Assembly: GCA_964421595.1 (NCBI GenBank)
Contig: CAYQXY010000008.1
Location: 68,965 to 132,964, forward strand
Source of the DNA: PXAP01 sp964421595
GTDB taxonomy: Bacteria > Bacteroidota > Bacteroidia > Bacteroidales > PUMT01
Direction of reading: 5' to 3'
Length of the DNA stretch: 64,000 nucleotides
This document shows positions 43,817-53,633 of the stretch, piece after piece. Made by a program: the position numbers and the translations under genes. The notes under the pieces were generated by a model. It saw only the letters and a program-made list of their open reading frames with translations. It ran no database searches and was not told the origin of the DNA. The stretch's first letter is position 1. Each line of letters starts with the position of its first letter.

Positions 43817-46800
43817 ATGAAAAAACTGTTTTTTGTATCAATTGTACTCTGTCTGGCCGGAAATGTATTGCTCAATGCCCAGCAAGTACAAGTTAACGGT
43901 ATCGTTAACCAGGCATCTGACATGACTCCCCTGCCCGGAGTCACGGTGATGGCAAAAGGGACTACAGTCGGTGTGGTTACCGGTATAGATGGAGGTTACT
44001 CGATAAGTATTCCTGTGGGTGTGGAAGTTTTGGTTTTTAGCTTCATTGGAATGCAGACAGTTGAGGTAGCCATAGATGGAAGAACAACAATAAACGTAGA
44101 GATGCTTTTAGATTATGAGGCTCTTGAAGAAATAGTTGTTGTTGGTTTTGGAACCCAGAGAAGGGTCAATCTCTCCGGCGCGGTTGATCAAATTGATACA
44201 AGGGAACTTCAGGGCAGATCAATTTCAAGTATATCTCAGGGACTCCAGGGTGTAATTCCAAATTTAAATATCGATTTCCTTGAAGGATCGCCTGGAACTG
44301 ATCCCAGAATAAATATCCGGGGTTTTACTTCAATAAATGAAGGAGACCCTTTGATCCTAATAGATGGTGTACCTTCAACATCACGTGAACTAACAAGACT
44401 GGAACCACAGGATGTTGCCAGCATTTCGGTTCTGAAAGATGCTGCATCTGCTGCTATATACGGTGCCAGGGCCGCCTTCGGTGTCATTCTTGTTGAGACC
44501 AAAAGAGGCATTAATGAAGGCATCAGTGTCACTTACTCATCACGTGCCTCCTGGGATAAGCCGACACTACTGCCAAACAAGACAACTGATCCATATATTT
44601 ACATGAGGCTGCAGGATAAATCAACAAGCAACACACCATGGAATTACATAAATTATAGCGATGAAATGTATGAATGGGCCAGGATGCGTTCAGATAATCC
44701 GTCATCTGCACCTGCAGTGCGTGAAGATCCGAATAACCCCGGAATTTGGCAATATATGGGAGATGGCGACTGGATAAGTTACTTCCTGTCAGACTATGGA
44801 ATGTCAACAAACAATACTTTAAGCATTGACGGCCGTACAGAAAGAACAAACTACTATTTGTCCGGATCATATGATCGCCAGGACGGAGCACTGCAACTTG
44901 CTGAAGACCGGTTTGACAGGTGGAGCATCAGGAGCCGGGTCGACTACAAGCCCTATGACTGGCTAAGCATAGGTAATAATACATACATTGCCATGAGCGA
45001 CAGAGTAATGCCATCACAATGGGACTGGGGAACCTGGTCCATGTGGGAATTCTATAATCATGCCCCTACTGCCTGGGATAAGAATCCTGACGGTACATGG
45101 GCAAATACATCAGTCGGTCAGCAGGCATCAAGATTGACTCAGGGTGGAGACCTGTCTGATGGACGTGAATCCTATCAGACTACTTTTAGCCTCGTAGCAC
45201 CTGTCGTTAAGGATATTTTCAGCATTAATGCAGATTATACTGTAAGAAGGGAACTAAGAAATTATAACTATGATAACAAAAGATATTCTGTAGGTTATGG
45301 CCCTGAAGATATCAGAGAGCTCGGATCAACTCTGGTATACCGTAACCGCACTACATATGATTATCAGGTTGCCAATATTTACGGGAGCCTTAATTTACCA
45401 CTGGGAAATCACAGGATTAGCTCAGTAGTTGGGTTCAATCAGGAGTACAGTTCCGAGCTTGGTGTTATAACAAGCGTATCCAACCTTATCTCCTCCGATT
45501 TACCCGCCCTGTCTCTTGCTACAGGTGATCCTAATGCACATGACTGGTTTTCTGACTGGTCGGTAAGAGGTGCATTTTTCAGACTAAACTATATATACTC
45601 CGATCGCTATATATTTGAATTTAACAGCAGGTATGATGGGTCATCAAGGTTCCCCAAAGATAATCGTTTCGGATTTTTTCCATCTGGCTCGGTCGCCTGG
45701 AGACTTGATCAGGAAAGCTTCATGAACGGCATAGAATGGCTGGATATGTTCAAATTAAGGGCCTCATACGGTGCCCTGGGCAATCAGTCGGTTGCAGCAT
45801 ACGGATATATACCTTCAATGAGTGCCTACAGACCGAATTATATTGTGGGATCTTCGCGGCCACTCGCGATTTCTGCTCCCGGCCTGGTATCTTCAAATTA
45901 TACCTGGGAAAAAGTTAATACAAGGAATTTTGGTATTGATATAGACCTTTTTGAAAGAAGGTTCTCAGCGGTATTTGATATCTATACCCGCGAAACGTTA
46001 GGCATGCTTACCCTGGGCAAAGAGCTTCCAAGAGTACTGGGTGCATCTGAGCCTCTTGAAAATGCTGCTGATCTTGAAACTAAGGGATGGGAGCTTACCC
46101 TGAATTACAGAAACAGTTTCAATCTCGGCGGTCAAAGATTCGGGTACCGCACCCGTCTGGTTCTGGCTGACAGCAGGGCGTGGATAACTAAATTTGATAA
46201 CCCTGAAAAGTTCCTTGATCAGTATTATGAAGGCAGCGAGATAGGTGAAATTTGGGGATTCCAGTTTGATGGTCTTTTTAGTTCAGATGAGGAAATTGAT
46301 GCAGTTGACCATAGCCAGATTATACCCTGGGGTGCTTTGTCAATTGTGCCGGGATGGCCCAGTATTAAAGATCTGGATAATAACGAAGTAATAGAGGTGG
46401 GCTACACCGTAGACGACCCAAAGGATCTCTCAATAATCGGCAATACGCAGCCAAGATACAGATTCGGATTTAATCTTGACCTTGACTGGCGTAATTTTGA
46501 TTTCAGAGTGTTTTTCCAGGGTGTCGGCAAGAGGGATTATTACCCACGTCATTATCTCTACTGGGGCTTCTATCAACAGCCCTATACAGGGGGTTACGAG
46601 CATCTGCACGATTTTTACAGGGCTGAGGATGATCCTCCGGCTTTGATGGCGATGCATTCTCAATCTTATATAGATGAAGGATTAGCACATGCCAATCTTG
46701 ATGCCAAATATCCGGTATGGCAGGCGTGGCTGGCTGATCACAACACGGCTCCCAGTTTTTCCAGAATACCCAATACCGGATATCTGTTAAATGCAGCATA

Positions 46801-47020
46801 CCTGCGACTTAAAACTCTTACCATCGGGTACTCCTTACCACAAAATCTTATATCAAAAGCCAGGATTGAAAGATTACGGATCTATTTAAGTGGTGAGAAT
46901 CTGGCTGAATGGTCAGAACTTACGCAGTACTTTGACCCTGAAGCAGTTTCGGATGGGCAGTTTGGATACCGGTACCCATTTCAGAGGCGCTATTCAATAG
47001 GAGTTCTGGTTAACTTCTGA
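43817..47020 (+). CDS. SusC/RagA TonB-linked outer membrane transporter
   Basis: A 1067-residue protein with a signal peptide (ending LNAQ), a carboxypeptidase-like domain (about 25-100), the TonB-box region EEIVVVGFGTQRRVNLSGAV, the plug with SVLKDAASAAIYGARAAFGV, and a barrel ending YSIGVLVNF with terminal Phe. It has no STN domain, and no sigma/anti-sigma genes are next to it, so its control differs from that of the minus-strand SusC. It forms an import complex with the SusD encoded 97 bp downstream. The next gene encodes a PHP phosphodiesterase, so it probably imports a phosphodiester-related compound. Confidence 0.95.
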   Translation: MKKLFFVSIVLCLAGNVLLNAQQVQVNGIVNQASDMTPLPGVTVMAKGTTVGVVTGIDGGYSISIPVGVEVLVFSFIGMQTVEVAIDGRTTINVEMLLDYEALEEIVVVGFGTQRRVNLSGAVDQIDTRELQGRSISSISQGLQGVIPNLNIDFLEGSPGTDPRINIRGFTSINEGDPLILIDGVPSTSRELTRLEPQDVASISVLKDAASAAIYGARAAFGVILVETKRGINEGISVTYSSRASWDKPTLLPNKTTDPYIYMRLQDKSTSNTPWNYINYSDEMYEWARMRSDNPSSAPAVREDPNNPGIWQYMGDGDWISYFLSDYGMSTNNTLSIDGRTERTNYYLSGSYDRQDGALQLAEDRFDRWSIRSRVDYKPYDWLSIGNNTYIAMSDRVMPSQWDWGTWSMWEFYNHAPTAWDKNPDGTWANTSVGQQASRLTQGGDLSDGRESYQTTFSLVAPVVKDIFSINADYTVRRELRNYNYDNKRYSVGYGPEDIRELGSTLVYRNRTTYDYQVANIYGSLNLPLGNHRISSVVGFNQEYSSELGVITSVSNLISSDLPALSLATGDPNAHDWFSDWSVRGAFFRLNYIYSDRYIFEFNSRYDGSSRFPKDNRFGFFPSGSVAWRLDQESFMNGIEWLDMFKLRASYGALGNQSVAAYGYIPSMSAYRPNYIVGSSRPLAISAPGLVSSNYTWEKVNTRNFGIDIDLFERRFSAVFDIYTRETLGMLTLGKELPRVLGASEPLENAADLETKGWELTLNYRNSFNLGGQRFGYRTRLVLADSRAWITKFDNPEKFLDQYYEGSEIGEIWGFQFDGLFSSDEEIDAVDHSQIIPWGALSIVPGWPSIKDLDNNEVIEVGYTVDDPKDLSIIGNTQPRYRFGFNLDLDWRNFDFRVFFQGVGKRDYYPRHYLYWGFYQQPYTGGYEHLHDFYRAEDDPPALMAMHSQSYIDEGLAHANLDAKYPVWQAWLADHNTAPSFSRIPNTGYLLNAAYLRLKTLTIGYSLPQNLISKARIERLRIYLSGENLAEWSELTQYFDPEAVSDGQFGYRYPFQRRYSIGVLVNF

Positions 47021-47117
47021 TAGGTCTTGGATATGAATTATCCGGTCATAATTCTTCTATTAAATATATTGTTCTTATTTCGTCCGTAAAGCAAAGAATA
47101 TAATTAAATATATACCT

Positions 47118-48920
47118 ATGAAAAAAATAACGTTGATAATTACTTTCGTTGCAGTATTTCTTCTAATCCAGTCGTGTAATGATGATTTTATGGAAAGGAT
47201 TCCAAAAACGGAAATTGGAAGAGAAAATTTTTTCAATACGAGGGATGATCTTCAGATGTATATTAACAGTCTTATTGATTGGCCAGGGCAGGGAATATAT
47301 GTTGAGGCCTCTGATGACGGCTATTCCACGGGCGCAGTTGAATTCCGCACAATAATGATGCAACCGACAAGTTCAGCCACTATCAATGCAGGCTGGAATT
47401 GGGGCAAACTGCGGCAGATTAATTTTTTCCTTGAGAATTACAACAAGGCCGATATTCCGCAGGCTGATCTTGATCATTTCGAGGGTGTGGCACGATTTCA
47501 CAGGGCACGCTTTTATATGGGAATGTTAAAGAGGTTTGGTGATGTACCCTGGTATGACAAAGTACTGGAAGCAGATGATCCTGAACTTTTTAAAGCAAGA
47601 GATAGTAGAGAGTACGTGATTGACAGGATATTTGAGGATTACAGTTTTGCAGCCGATCATGTAAGGCCGGGGGGACAGGTTGGTGAGGTAAACAAGTGGG
47701 TGGTAAAAACCTTTATGGCAAGACATGCACTTTATGAGGGAACATTCAGGAAGTACCATGACTATCTCGGACTTCAATATGAAAGTTATTTGAGGATTGC
47801 ACGGGACCAGACTCGGGATATTATTGAAAGCGATTACTTCTCAATCTACTCAACCGGCAATCCGGAAAGTGATTACAGTACATTATTTAACAACACCGAT
47901 CTTGCGGGTAACCCTGAGATAATATTGCTAAACAGAAGTGTTGAGGGTGAAAAGAATAGCGGTTACTGGAGTTATATTTTCGGAAACTACGAGCATTCTC
48001 CCAGCAAGGATCTTCTCCAGGCCTATCTTATGGAGGACGGAAGTTATTATTCAAATCAGGCTGGATGGGAAACCAAACTATTTGTAGAGGAATTTCAGAA
48101 CAGGGATCCGAGGTTGTCACAAACATACGCATACCCAGGCTGGATCATACACAACACTGGAACCTATGCCCTTGGAACACCAGGCACTCCATATATTCAG
48201 GAACTTGCCAGGAATTTTACCGGCTACCATCAACTCAAAGGATTCGTAAATAATCTGAGTCCGGTTTACCAGGCCAGTATCGACTGGCCGGTATTAAGGT
48301 ATGCCGAAGTACTCCTGATTTATGCAGAGGCACGGGCAGAACTGCAGGAATTGACGCAGGCTGACCTTGACATGAGCATTAACGAGCTTAGAAGCAGGGC
48401 GGGTATGCCTCAAATGACTATGAATCCTCAAGTAGATCCAATACAGGCAGCAAGATATCCCGGACTTTCTGCTTCCACACCCCAATGGGCCGAACTACTG
48501 GAAATAAGGCGTGAACGCAGAGTTGAACTTGCCAGGGAGAGCAGAAGATATAATGACCTGATGCGCTACCGTGCTGGTCATCTTCTTGAAACAGCACCGG
48601 AAGGATTGTATTTCCCCGGACTCGGAAACTTTGATTTGACAGGTGACGGCTATCCGGACATTAAACTTATTCCCTATACCGAAATTGTGCCCCCTTTTGC
48701 AGAAAGGGAGATGAATGAGATAGGACAGACTCTGATCTATTTCAGGACCGGACCTCTCGGAACCGATGCGGTGGTCTACCTGGAGCATGGTGATCATGGA
48801 AATATTGTGGTTGCATCCGATATGGGCTCTTTTGAAGATCCTAAACACTATTACAGACCAATACCACAAAGGGATGTCCAGATAAACCAAAATCTTGTGC
48901 AGATATTTGGTTGGGACTGA
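47118..48920 (+). CDS. SusD/RagB family outer membrane lipoprotein
   Basis: A 600-residue protein with lipobox LLIQSC (Cys about 20) and the SusD start FMERIPKTEIGRENFFNTRD. The scaffold appears in GVARFHRARFYMGMLKRFGD and VLRYAEVLLIYAEARAELQE. The end has ELLEIRRERRVELARESRRY and YYRPIPQRDVQINQN, the usual SusD C-terminal pattern. It is the surface ligand-binding partner of the SusC gene upstream. It differs clearly from the minus-strand SusD, so the two pairs bind different ligands or diverged long ago. Confidence 0.95.
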   Translation: MKKITLIITFVAVFLLIQSCNDDFMERIPKTEIGRENFFNTRDDLQMYINSLIDWPGQGIYVEASDDGYSTGAVEFRTIMMQPTSSATINAGWNWGKLRQINFFLENYNKADIPQADLDHFEGVARFHRARFYMGMLKRFGDVPWYDKVLEADDPELFKARDSREYVIDRIFEDYSFAADHVRPGGQVGEVNKWVVKTFMARHALYEGTFRKYHDYLGLQYESYLRIARDQTRDIIESDYFSIYSTGNPESDYSTLFNNTDLAGNPEIILLNRSVEGEKNSGYWSYIFGNYEHSPSKDLLQAYLMEDGSYYSNQAGWETKLFVEEFQNRDPRLSQTYAYPGWIIHNTGTYALGTPGTPYIQELARNFTGYHQLKGFVNNLSPVYQASIDWPVLRYAEVLLIYAEARAELQELTQADLDMSINELRSRAGMPQMTMNPQVDPIQAARYPGLSASTPQWAELLEIRRERRVELARESRRYNDLMRYRAGHLLETAPEGLYFPGLGNFDLTGDGYPDIKLIPYTEIVPPFAEREMNEIGQTLIYFRTGPLGTDAVVYLEHGDHGNIVVASDMGSFEDPKHYYRPIPQRDVQINQNLVQIFGWD

Positions 48921-49021
48921 AGCAAGTATGTCTTACTGATTTTTTGTAATTATATTGCGGCTGCATAATTTGGGAGAATAGATTAAATATCAGCTTCCTT
49001 CAACAATAAAAACAACAAAAG

Positions 49022-50149
49022 ATGATTAAAAGAATGTTGGCAGTGTTACTTCTTATTCCAGTTTACTGTATTGTATTTTCTCAGAATATAAACCGTGTAA
49101 AAGAACCTGCCATAATGCGTGAATTTTACAGACAGGAAATTATCATTCCCGATATCCCCGGATATGTCACGCTCAAGAGTGATTTCCATATGCACACTGT
49201 TTTTTCCGACGGATCGGTCTGGCCGGTAATAAGAGTTCAGGAGGCATATTATGAAGGGCTTGATGCAATAGCAATAACAGAACATATTGAATACCGGCCC
49301 AATATTGCTTACCTTACCGGCGATCACAATACTGCATATGAAATTGCTGAACCAGAGGCTGAAAAGCTGAATATGCTGCTTGTAAAGTCCGGTGAGATTT
49401 CAAGGTCCATGCCCCCGGGACATCTAAATGCACTTTTCCTGGAAGATGCCAATCTGCTTGAAAAGGAGGACTTTCTGGATGCTATTGAGGAGGCCAACCG
49501 CCAGGGGGCTTTCCTCTTCTGGGCACACCCCGGGTGGGATGCACAGCAGCCTGACACAACTATGTGGTGGCCGGTGCATGAGGATCTTGTCAACCGGGGA
49601 TGGTTGCATGGAATTGAGGTTTACAACTGGGATGAATGGTATCCGGTAACATTCGACTGGTGCAATGAAAAGGATCTTGCCTATTTGGGAAACTCTGATA
49701 TTCATATAGTGGCATCCCACCAGTTTGACCTGGAAAAGTACCATCGCCCAATGACACTGGTATTTGCAGAAGAAAGGAGTGTAAAATCGCTTCGAGAAGC
49801 AATGTTTGCACGAAGAACGGTCGCATTCTTCCTTAATAACCTTGCCGGTCCGGAAAACCTGTTAAGGCAGCTTTTCAACGAATCTGTAACCATAGATAAA
49901 CCATTCAGGGAAGATGATAAAGGCATTGCTTCAGTTATTTTAAGGAATCCCACAGACCTTACTTTTATACTTGAGAGTGAAGAACCTCAATATAATTCGC
50001 CCGGGAAGATCACCATTCGTCCGCGCTCCTCGGTAATTATAAACTGCAATGTTTCAGAAGGAGTTGCGAAATTGCTATACAATATTACAAACCTTCATAC
50101 CGGTACAAACAGGACACTCCAGGTTGAACTCATGATAGCAAAAGATTAA
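49022..50149 (+). CDS. PHP-domain phosphodiesterase, Sb-PDE-like, exported
   Basis: A 375-residue protein with a signal peptide (ending VFSQ). The PHP motifs are in order: SDFHMHTVFSDGSVWP (His/His/Asp ligands, about 53-63), AITEHIEYRPN, the Glu in SGEISRSMPPGHLNAL, FWAHPGWDAQQPDT, and LGNSDIHI. PPGHLNALF and the HPGW-AQQPDTTMWW region match the group usually labelled Sb-PDE family phosphodiesterase, named after the Sphingobium enzyme that cleaves phosphodiesters of organophosphates. It follows susD by 101 bp on the same strand and so belongs to that locus. Hydrolysis of a phosphodiester outside the cytosol is the inferred role. Confidence 0.88.
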   Translation: MIKRMLAVLLLIPVYCIVFSQNINRVKEPAIMREFYRQEIIIPDIPGYVTLKSDFHMHTVFSDGSVWPVIRVQEAYYEGLDAIAITEHIEYRPNIAYLTGDHNTAYEIAEPEAEKLNMLLVKSGEISRSMPPGHLNALFLEDANLLEKEDFLDAIEEANRQGAFLFWAHPGWDAQQPDTTMWWPVHEDLVNRGWLHGIEVYNWDEWYPVTFDWCNEKDLAYLGNSDIHIVASHQFDLEKYHRPMTLVFAEERSVKSLREAMFARRTVAFFLNNLAGPENLLRQLFNESVTIDKPFREDDKGIASVILRNPTDLTFILESEEPQYNSPGKITIRPRSSVIINCNVSEGVAKLLYNITNLHTGTNRTLQVELMIAKD

Positions 50150-50299
50150 ACCAATCAGGGTCTGCAGGGTATGTGTTTAAGGATCACAATTTAAAAATGT
50201 GCTTCAGGGGCATATGCATCTGCTCGAAGAGCTGAACCTCATGGATACTCAGTAAAACCGGTGGAACTGTTTCCGGTAAATGGAGTTTACCCGTGTAGT

Positions 50300-52324
50300 T
50301 TATTGGTACCGGTCAAACCATCCGATTATATATCCGACTTTTCTGATCAAATTGGAAGGCCTGGTGACAATGGTGTGCGGAGAATCGGGTATCCGGACCA
50401 GGGCTGCATCTACCTCCCTCAATTTTAATGCATTGTAGAATTGCTCACTCTCCGCCATAGGAGTTCTGAAGTCAGTTTCTCCTGTGAGAAGCATAGTGGG
50501 GGTATTGACCTGCCCAACCAGGGACAGAGGTGACCGGCGCAAATACTCATCAGGGTCCTCCCAGGGCATAGATTTAAACCAGTATTTGGTAAAAAAAGGG
50601 TACATATCCGATGATATGGCGAAACTATGCCAGTTAATTACAGGCTTGGAAACGACTGCAGCAGCAAACCTGTCAGTTTTGGCGATTGACCATGCAGTGA
50701 GTACTCCACCCCCACTTCCACCGGTGATAAAGAGTTTATCTTTATCCACGAATCCTTTATTGAACACAAAGTCAACTGCATCCATCAAATCGTTGTAATC
50801 TTCGCTGGGATAGTTAAAGTTGATATATGCTGCAAAATCTGAGCCGAAGCTGGTACTGCCCCGGGGGTTGGTATAAACTACTACAAAGCCCTGTGAAGCC
50901 ATCAACTGGAGTTCGGGACTGAATCTGGGTCCGTAGTTTTGATAGGGTCCGCCGTGAATCTCTAAAATTAAAGGATATTGTTGTGCTGGATCAAAATCAG
51001 GAGGAGTAATAATCCATCCCTGGATTCTATAATCATCCACTGAAGATTCTACCCAAAACTCTTCCACCTCCCCAACTTTCCTGGATTTAAATAATTCGTC
51101 ATTCAATCCTGTCAGGTGGTATGTTTCTGAACTACCCACCACAGAAACTGCCAATTCAGCGGGCCTCTTTGCACTTACAACAGGATAAGCTATGCGTCCA
51201 TTTTCTGAAACCGAGTAAGCTCCTCCACCATAAGGCCGTCCTATAGTTGGACTGCCCAGATTGTCAACCACTTCAATGTAATTTCCTTTCAAATCTACAT
51301 TACCCACCTTGCTCACTCCTTCCTGATCGAAACTAAAATAAACGGACCGACTGTCAGCAGACCATTGCAGGCCACCGGCATCATAATTAAAATCTTCGGT
51401 TAAATTAACAGCATTTCCACCATCCCTATCCATCAGGTAAATGTCGGTTAATTGATAACCCTGAAACAGATCCTGATTACCCGTATAGGCAATATACCTT
51501 CCATCGGGTGAAACCACAGGATTGGAGTGTGGGCCTCTTTTATCGGTGAGTAATTTGATATTCCCGGTTTCGATGTCCATTTCGTAAATCTGTGCATTGT
51601 TGGGATCCAGTGCCTCCATTCCTGTAGTATCGGCTGTAAAAATAATACTGCGGCCCTCAGGTGCCCATGTAGCAAAATTGTGGTTAAAAAGTCCATGTGT
51701 AAGTTGCCTTGCAGCCCCTCCAACCGAGGATATCAAAAACAGCTGTCTGAATCCCTCCTCTACAAATCCCGGATTGCCATCAGCTCTGTATTGTACGTGT
51801 TCAATCACGACAGGGGGTGAGGCCCAGTTGCTCCCTTTTGGGGCTGAGGGCAATGAGACCATAGAAGGCCTTTGATGAGGCATACGCATAGAGAACAACA
51901 ACTTTTCACCATCGGGGGACCATTGAATTCCGGAGGGGGTTTGCTGTAAATTGGTAATGGATACAGTCTCCCCGCTGTCCATCCATCTGACAAATAACTG
52001 AGAACTTCCCTCTTCGCCGGAAACATAGGCTATGCGATCTCCATCCGGAGACCAGACAGGTGACGTGTAGTTGGATTTACCACTTGTAAGGGGACGGTGA
52101 TTTAAGCCGTCGAAGTCAATTTGCCATAAGTTGGTATACCTGCGATCCTCCATAATATCAAACTGGTGCCTGGTATATACAATTCGCTCTCCGTCCGGAG
52201 AAATTTCAGGGTTAGCAACCATCTGCAAGTCAAAAATATCCATATAATTAAATACCTCCTTTTGGGCATTCAATACCGGACTCATCGAGAACAGGTACAA
52301 TATAACAGCAATTAATTTGCGCAT
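50300..52324 (-). CDS. S9-family serine peptidase (DPP-IV/acylaminoacyl-peptidase type), exported
   Basis: A 674-residue protein with a signal peptide (ending LNAQ). The N-terminal half is a beta-propeller of WD40-like/PD40 repeats (VWSPDGDRIAYVSG, VSPDGRYIAYTG). The C-terminal half is the peptidase domain: LEIHGGPYQNYG (oxyanion), FITGGSGGGVLTAW with the catalytic Ser, LTGETDFRTP with the Asp, and IPDSPHTIVTRPSN with the His. It cleaves dipeptides or acyl-amino acids from oligopeptides in the periplasm. The catalytic elbow is GGSGGG, where many relatives have GGSYGG. It converges with the plus-strand phosphodiesterase gene and has no partner. Confidence 0.92.
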   Translation of the reverse strand: MRKLIAVILYLFSMSPVLNAQKEVFNYMDIFDLQMVANPEISPDGERIVYTRHQFDIMEDRRYTNLWQIDFDGLNHRPLTSGKSNYTSPVWSPDGDRIAYVSGEEGSSQLFVRWMDSGETVSITNLQQTPSGIQWSPDGEKLLFSMRMPHQRPSMVSLPSAPKGSNWASPPVVIEHVQYRADGNPGFVEEGFRQLFLISSVGGAARQLTHGLFNHNFATWAPEGRSIIFTADTTGMEALDPNNAQIYEMDIETGNIKLLTDKRGPHSNPVVSPDGRYIAYTGNQDLFQGYQLTDIYLMDRDGGNAVNLTEDFNYDAGGLQWSADSRSVYFSFDQEGVSKVGNVDLKGNYIEVVDNLGSPTIGRPYGGGAYSVSENGRIAYPVVSAKRPAELAVSVVGSSETYHLTGLNDELFKSRKVGEVEEFWVESSVDDYRIQGWIITPPDFDPAQQYPLILEIHGGPYQNYGPRFSPELQLMASQGFVVVYTNPRGSTSFGSDFAAYINFNYPSEDYNDLMDAVDFVFNKGFVDKDKLFITGGSGGGVLTAWSIAKTDRFAAAVVSKPVINWHSFAISSDMYPFFTKYWFKSMPWEDPDEYLRRSPLSLVGQVNTPTMLLTGETDFRTPMAESEQFYNALKLREVDAALVRIPDSPHTIVTRPSNLIRKVGYIIGWFDRYQ

Positions 52325-52536
52325 AAAATGTAAGATTTTTCGAAAATGTAAGATAATAATTTCACTCGAATTATGGATAAGTTTTCCCTTTTATGGTGTC
52401 TTTAAATTCATGTAGTTGCAACTATTAGCACCAAAAATGCATCTGTTATATTGATGAAAAGTGGCAGCGATGATTCTAGCCATGAGTGAATCTCTGAAAA
52501 ATAAAATTGTTCTCAGACTTGTATAAAACACTAACA

Positions 52537-52935
52537 ATGATGAAACATATTTTAATTCTAATCATTATATGTTTCTTAGAATCATGTAGCGACAGCGATG
52601 TTTACACAAAGATCGGAATGGTTGAAATAGAGAAAGAAAGAAGCATTCCTGACACAGTAATATATAATGAGCAAGTACAGATTAAAATAAAAGCTTCGGC
52701 TACAAACAGGTGTTGGAGTGATCTTTATGTTGAGTTTAAAGAAACAGATCAGTTTAAGTATTCTTTAGAAGCCTATGGAACCTATACTTGTCGTGAAGGT
52801 GGATGCCTGTGTGCAGCGGCAATGCTATATATGGATACCGTTATCATTTTTCAGCCACCTCAAAAGGGTACATATTTATTCAATATCTCGGAAACACGCG
52901 ATAGAATAGTTATTGATACATTGACAGTCAAATAG
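52537..52935 (+). CDS. Small lipoprotein, hypothetical
   Basis: The start is taken at the ATG at 52537 (MMKHILILII); a TTG at 52507 is in frame but precedes a poor leader. The 132-residue protein has a lipobox (FLESC, Cys about 17). The rest is a beta-rich fold with three Cys in CREGGCLCAAAMLY, which may form a disulfide or bind metal. I do not recognise the family. It stands alone between two minus-strand genes. Confidence 0.6.
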   Translation: MMKHILILIIICFLESCSDSDVYTKIGMVEIEKERSIPDTVIYNEQVQIKIKASATNRCWSDLYVEFKETDQFKYSLEAYGTYTCREGGCLCAAAMLYMDTVIIFQPPQKGTYLFNISETRDRIVIDTLTVK

Positions 52936-52938
52936 TAT

Positions 52939-53376
52939 TTATTCTGTGCAAATTCTTGAGGACTGCCGTGAAGCTAACTGCCATTCATTTCCAGCTTTTA
53001 TCCATACATTGGTGAATCTCCTGGGTATCCATTCTTCCTGATTAGTAGTCATATCAGCCGGCTGTTGAAGCTCCTTACCCATTACTACAGCAATGTTCTG
53101 ATTGAAAGTTATCACTTCTATAATTCTTTCAACTTTCGGGAATATATGTCCGCTTTTCATAAGTGCTATAATATCTTTAGGAGTCACGATTTTCCCATAC
53201 GGGTTATTTACCACGTACTCTTCAGACCAGATCTCCAATAATTTATTTGTGTCTCCCTTGTCAAGCAATTCTGTCCAATATTTTTCCAGACGTCTAATTT
53301 CCAGCTCGTCCCTGGATTGTCCAAAGGAAATTGTAATGACGAATATGAAACCGATTAACATGATAAATGCTTTCAT
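52939..53376 (-). CDS. Exported NTF2/SnoaL-like (DUF4440) protein
   Basis: A 145-residue protein with a signal peptide (ending ISFGQ) and one NTF2-like cone fold. The family pattern is seen as EIRRLEKYWTELLDKGDTNK, then WSEEYVVNNPYGKIVTPKDI, IEVITFNQNIAVVMGKE and FTNVWIKAGNEWQLASRQSS at the end. Members bind small ligands or serve as isomerases; export is common in Bacteroidetes, and no activity can be assigned here. It faces the small lipoprotein gene, tail to tail, with a 3-bp gap. Confidence 0.85.
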   Translation of the reverse strand: MKAFIMLIGFIFVITISFGQSRDELEIRRLEKYWTELLDKGDTNKLLEIWSEEYVVNNPYGKIVTPKDIIALMKSGHIFPKVERIIEVITFNQNIAVVMGKELQQPADMTTNQEEWIPRRFTNVWIKAGNEWQLASRQSSRICTE

Positions 53377-53418
53377 AGTATAAGAATTATGTTAGAATAA
53401 ATTATTCCGGTTACACAC

Positions 53419-53612
53419 CGGTTTTCCAAAGTAAGTAAATCCGATCCAGACCATTTTTTCCAGATCTTTTGGTGAAATTCCCGGTCCTGGAGAGGAATTA
53501 AGGTATGAACTTTTCCATACTGATTAAGAATAACCAAAATGTCGGAATTAAAATCCTTTTATTGATGTACCAGTTAATGCACCGATTCCTGTTTGATTGT
53601 CAATTTGACTAT
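53419..53612 (-). pseudogene. Decayed paralogue fragment of the outer-membrane barrel gene at 57.7 kb
   Basis: The minus strand gives IDNQTGIGALTGTSIKG and, in a second frame, KVHTLIPLQDREFHQKI. The intact gene at 57680-58303 has IDNQTGIGALLGVSIKY and KVHSLIPFRDREYHQRI. Two in-frame stops and a frameshift separate the pieces. DNA similarity is also clear (for example ACCGATTCCTGTTTGATT in both). Only the C-terminal third is left. Confidence 0.8.
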
Positions 53613-53633
53613 TTAAAAGCCTTATTCAGGTAA

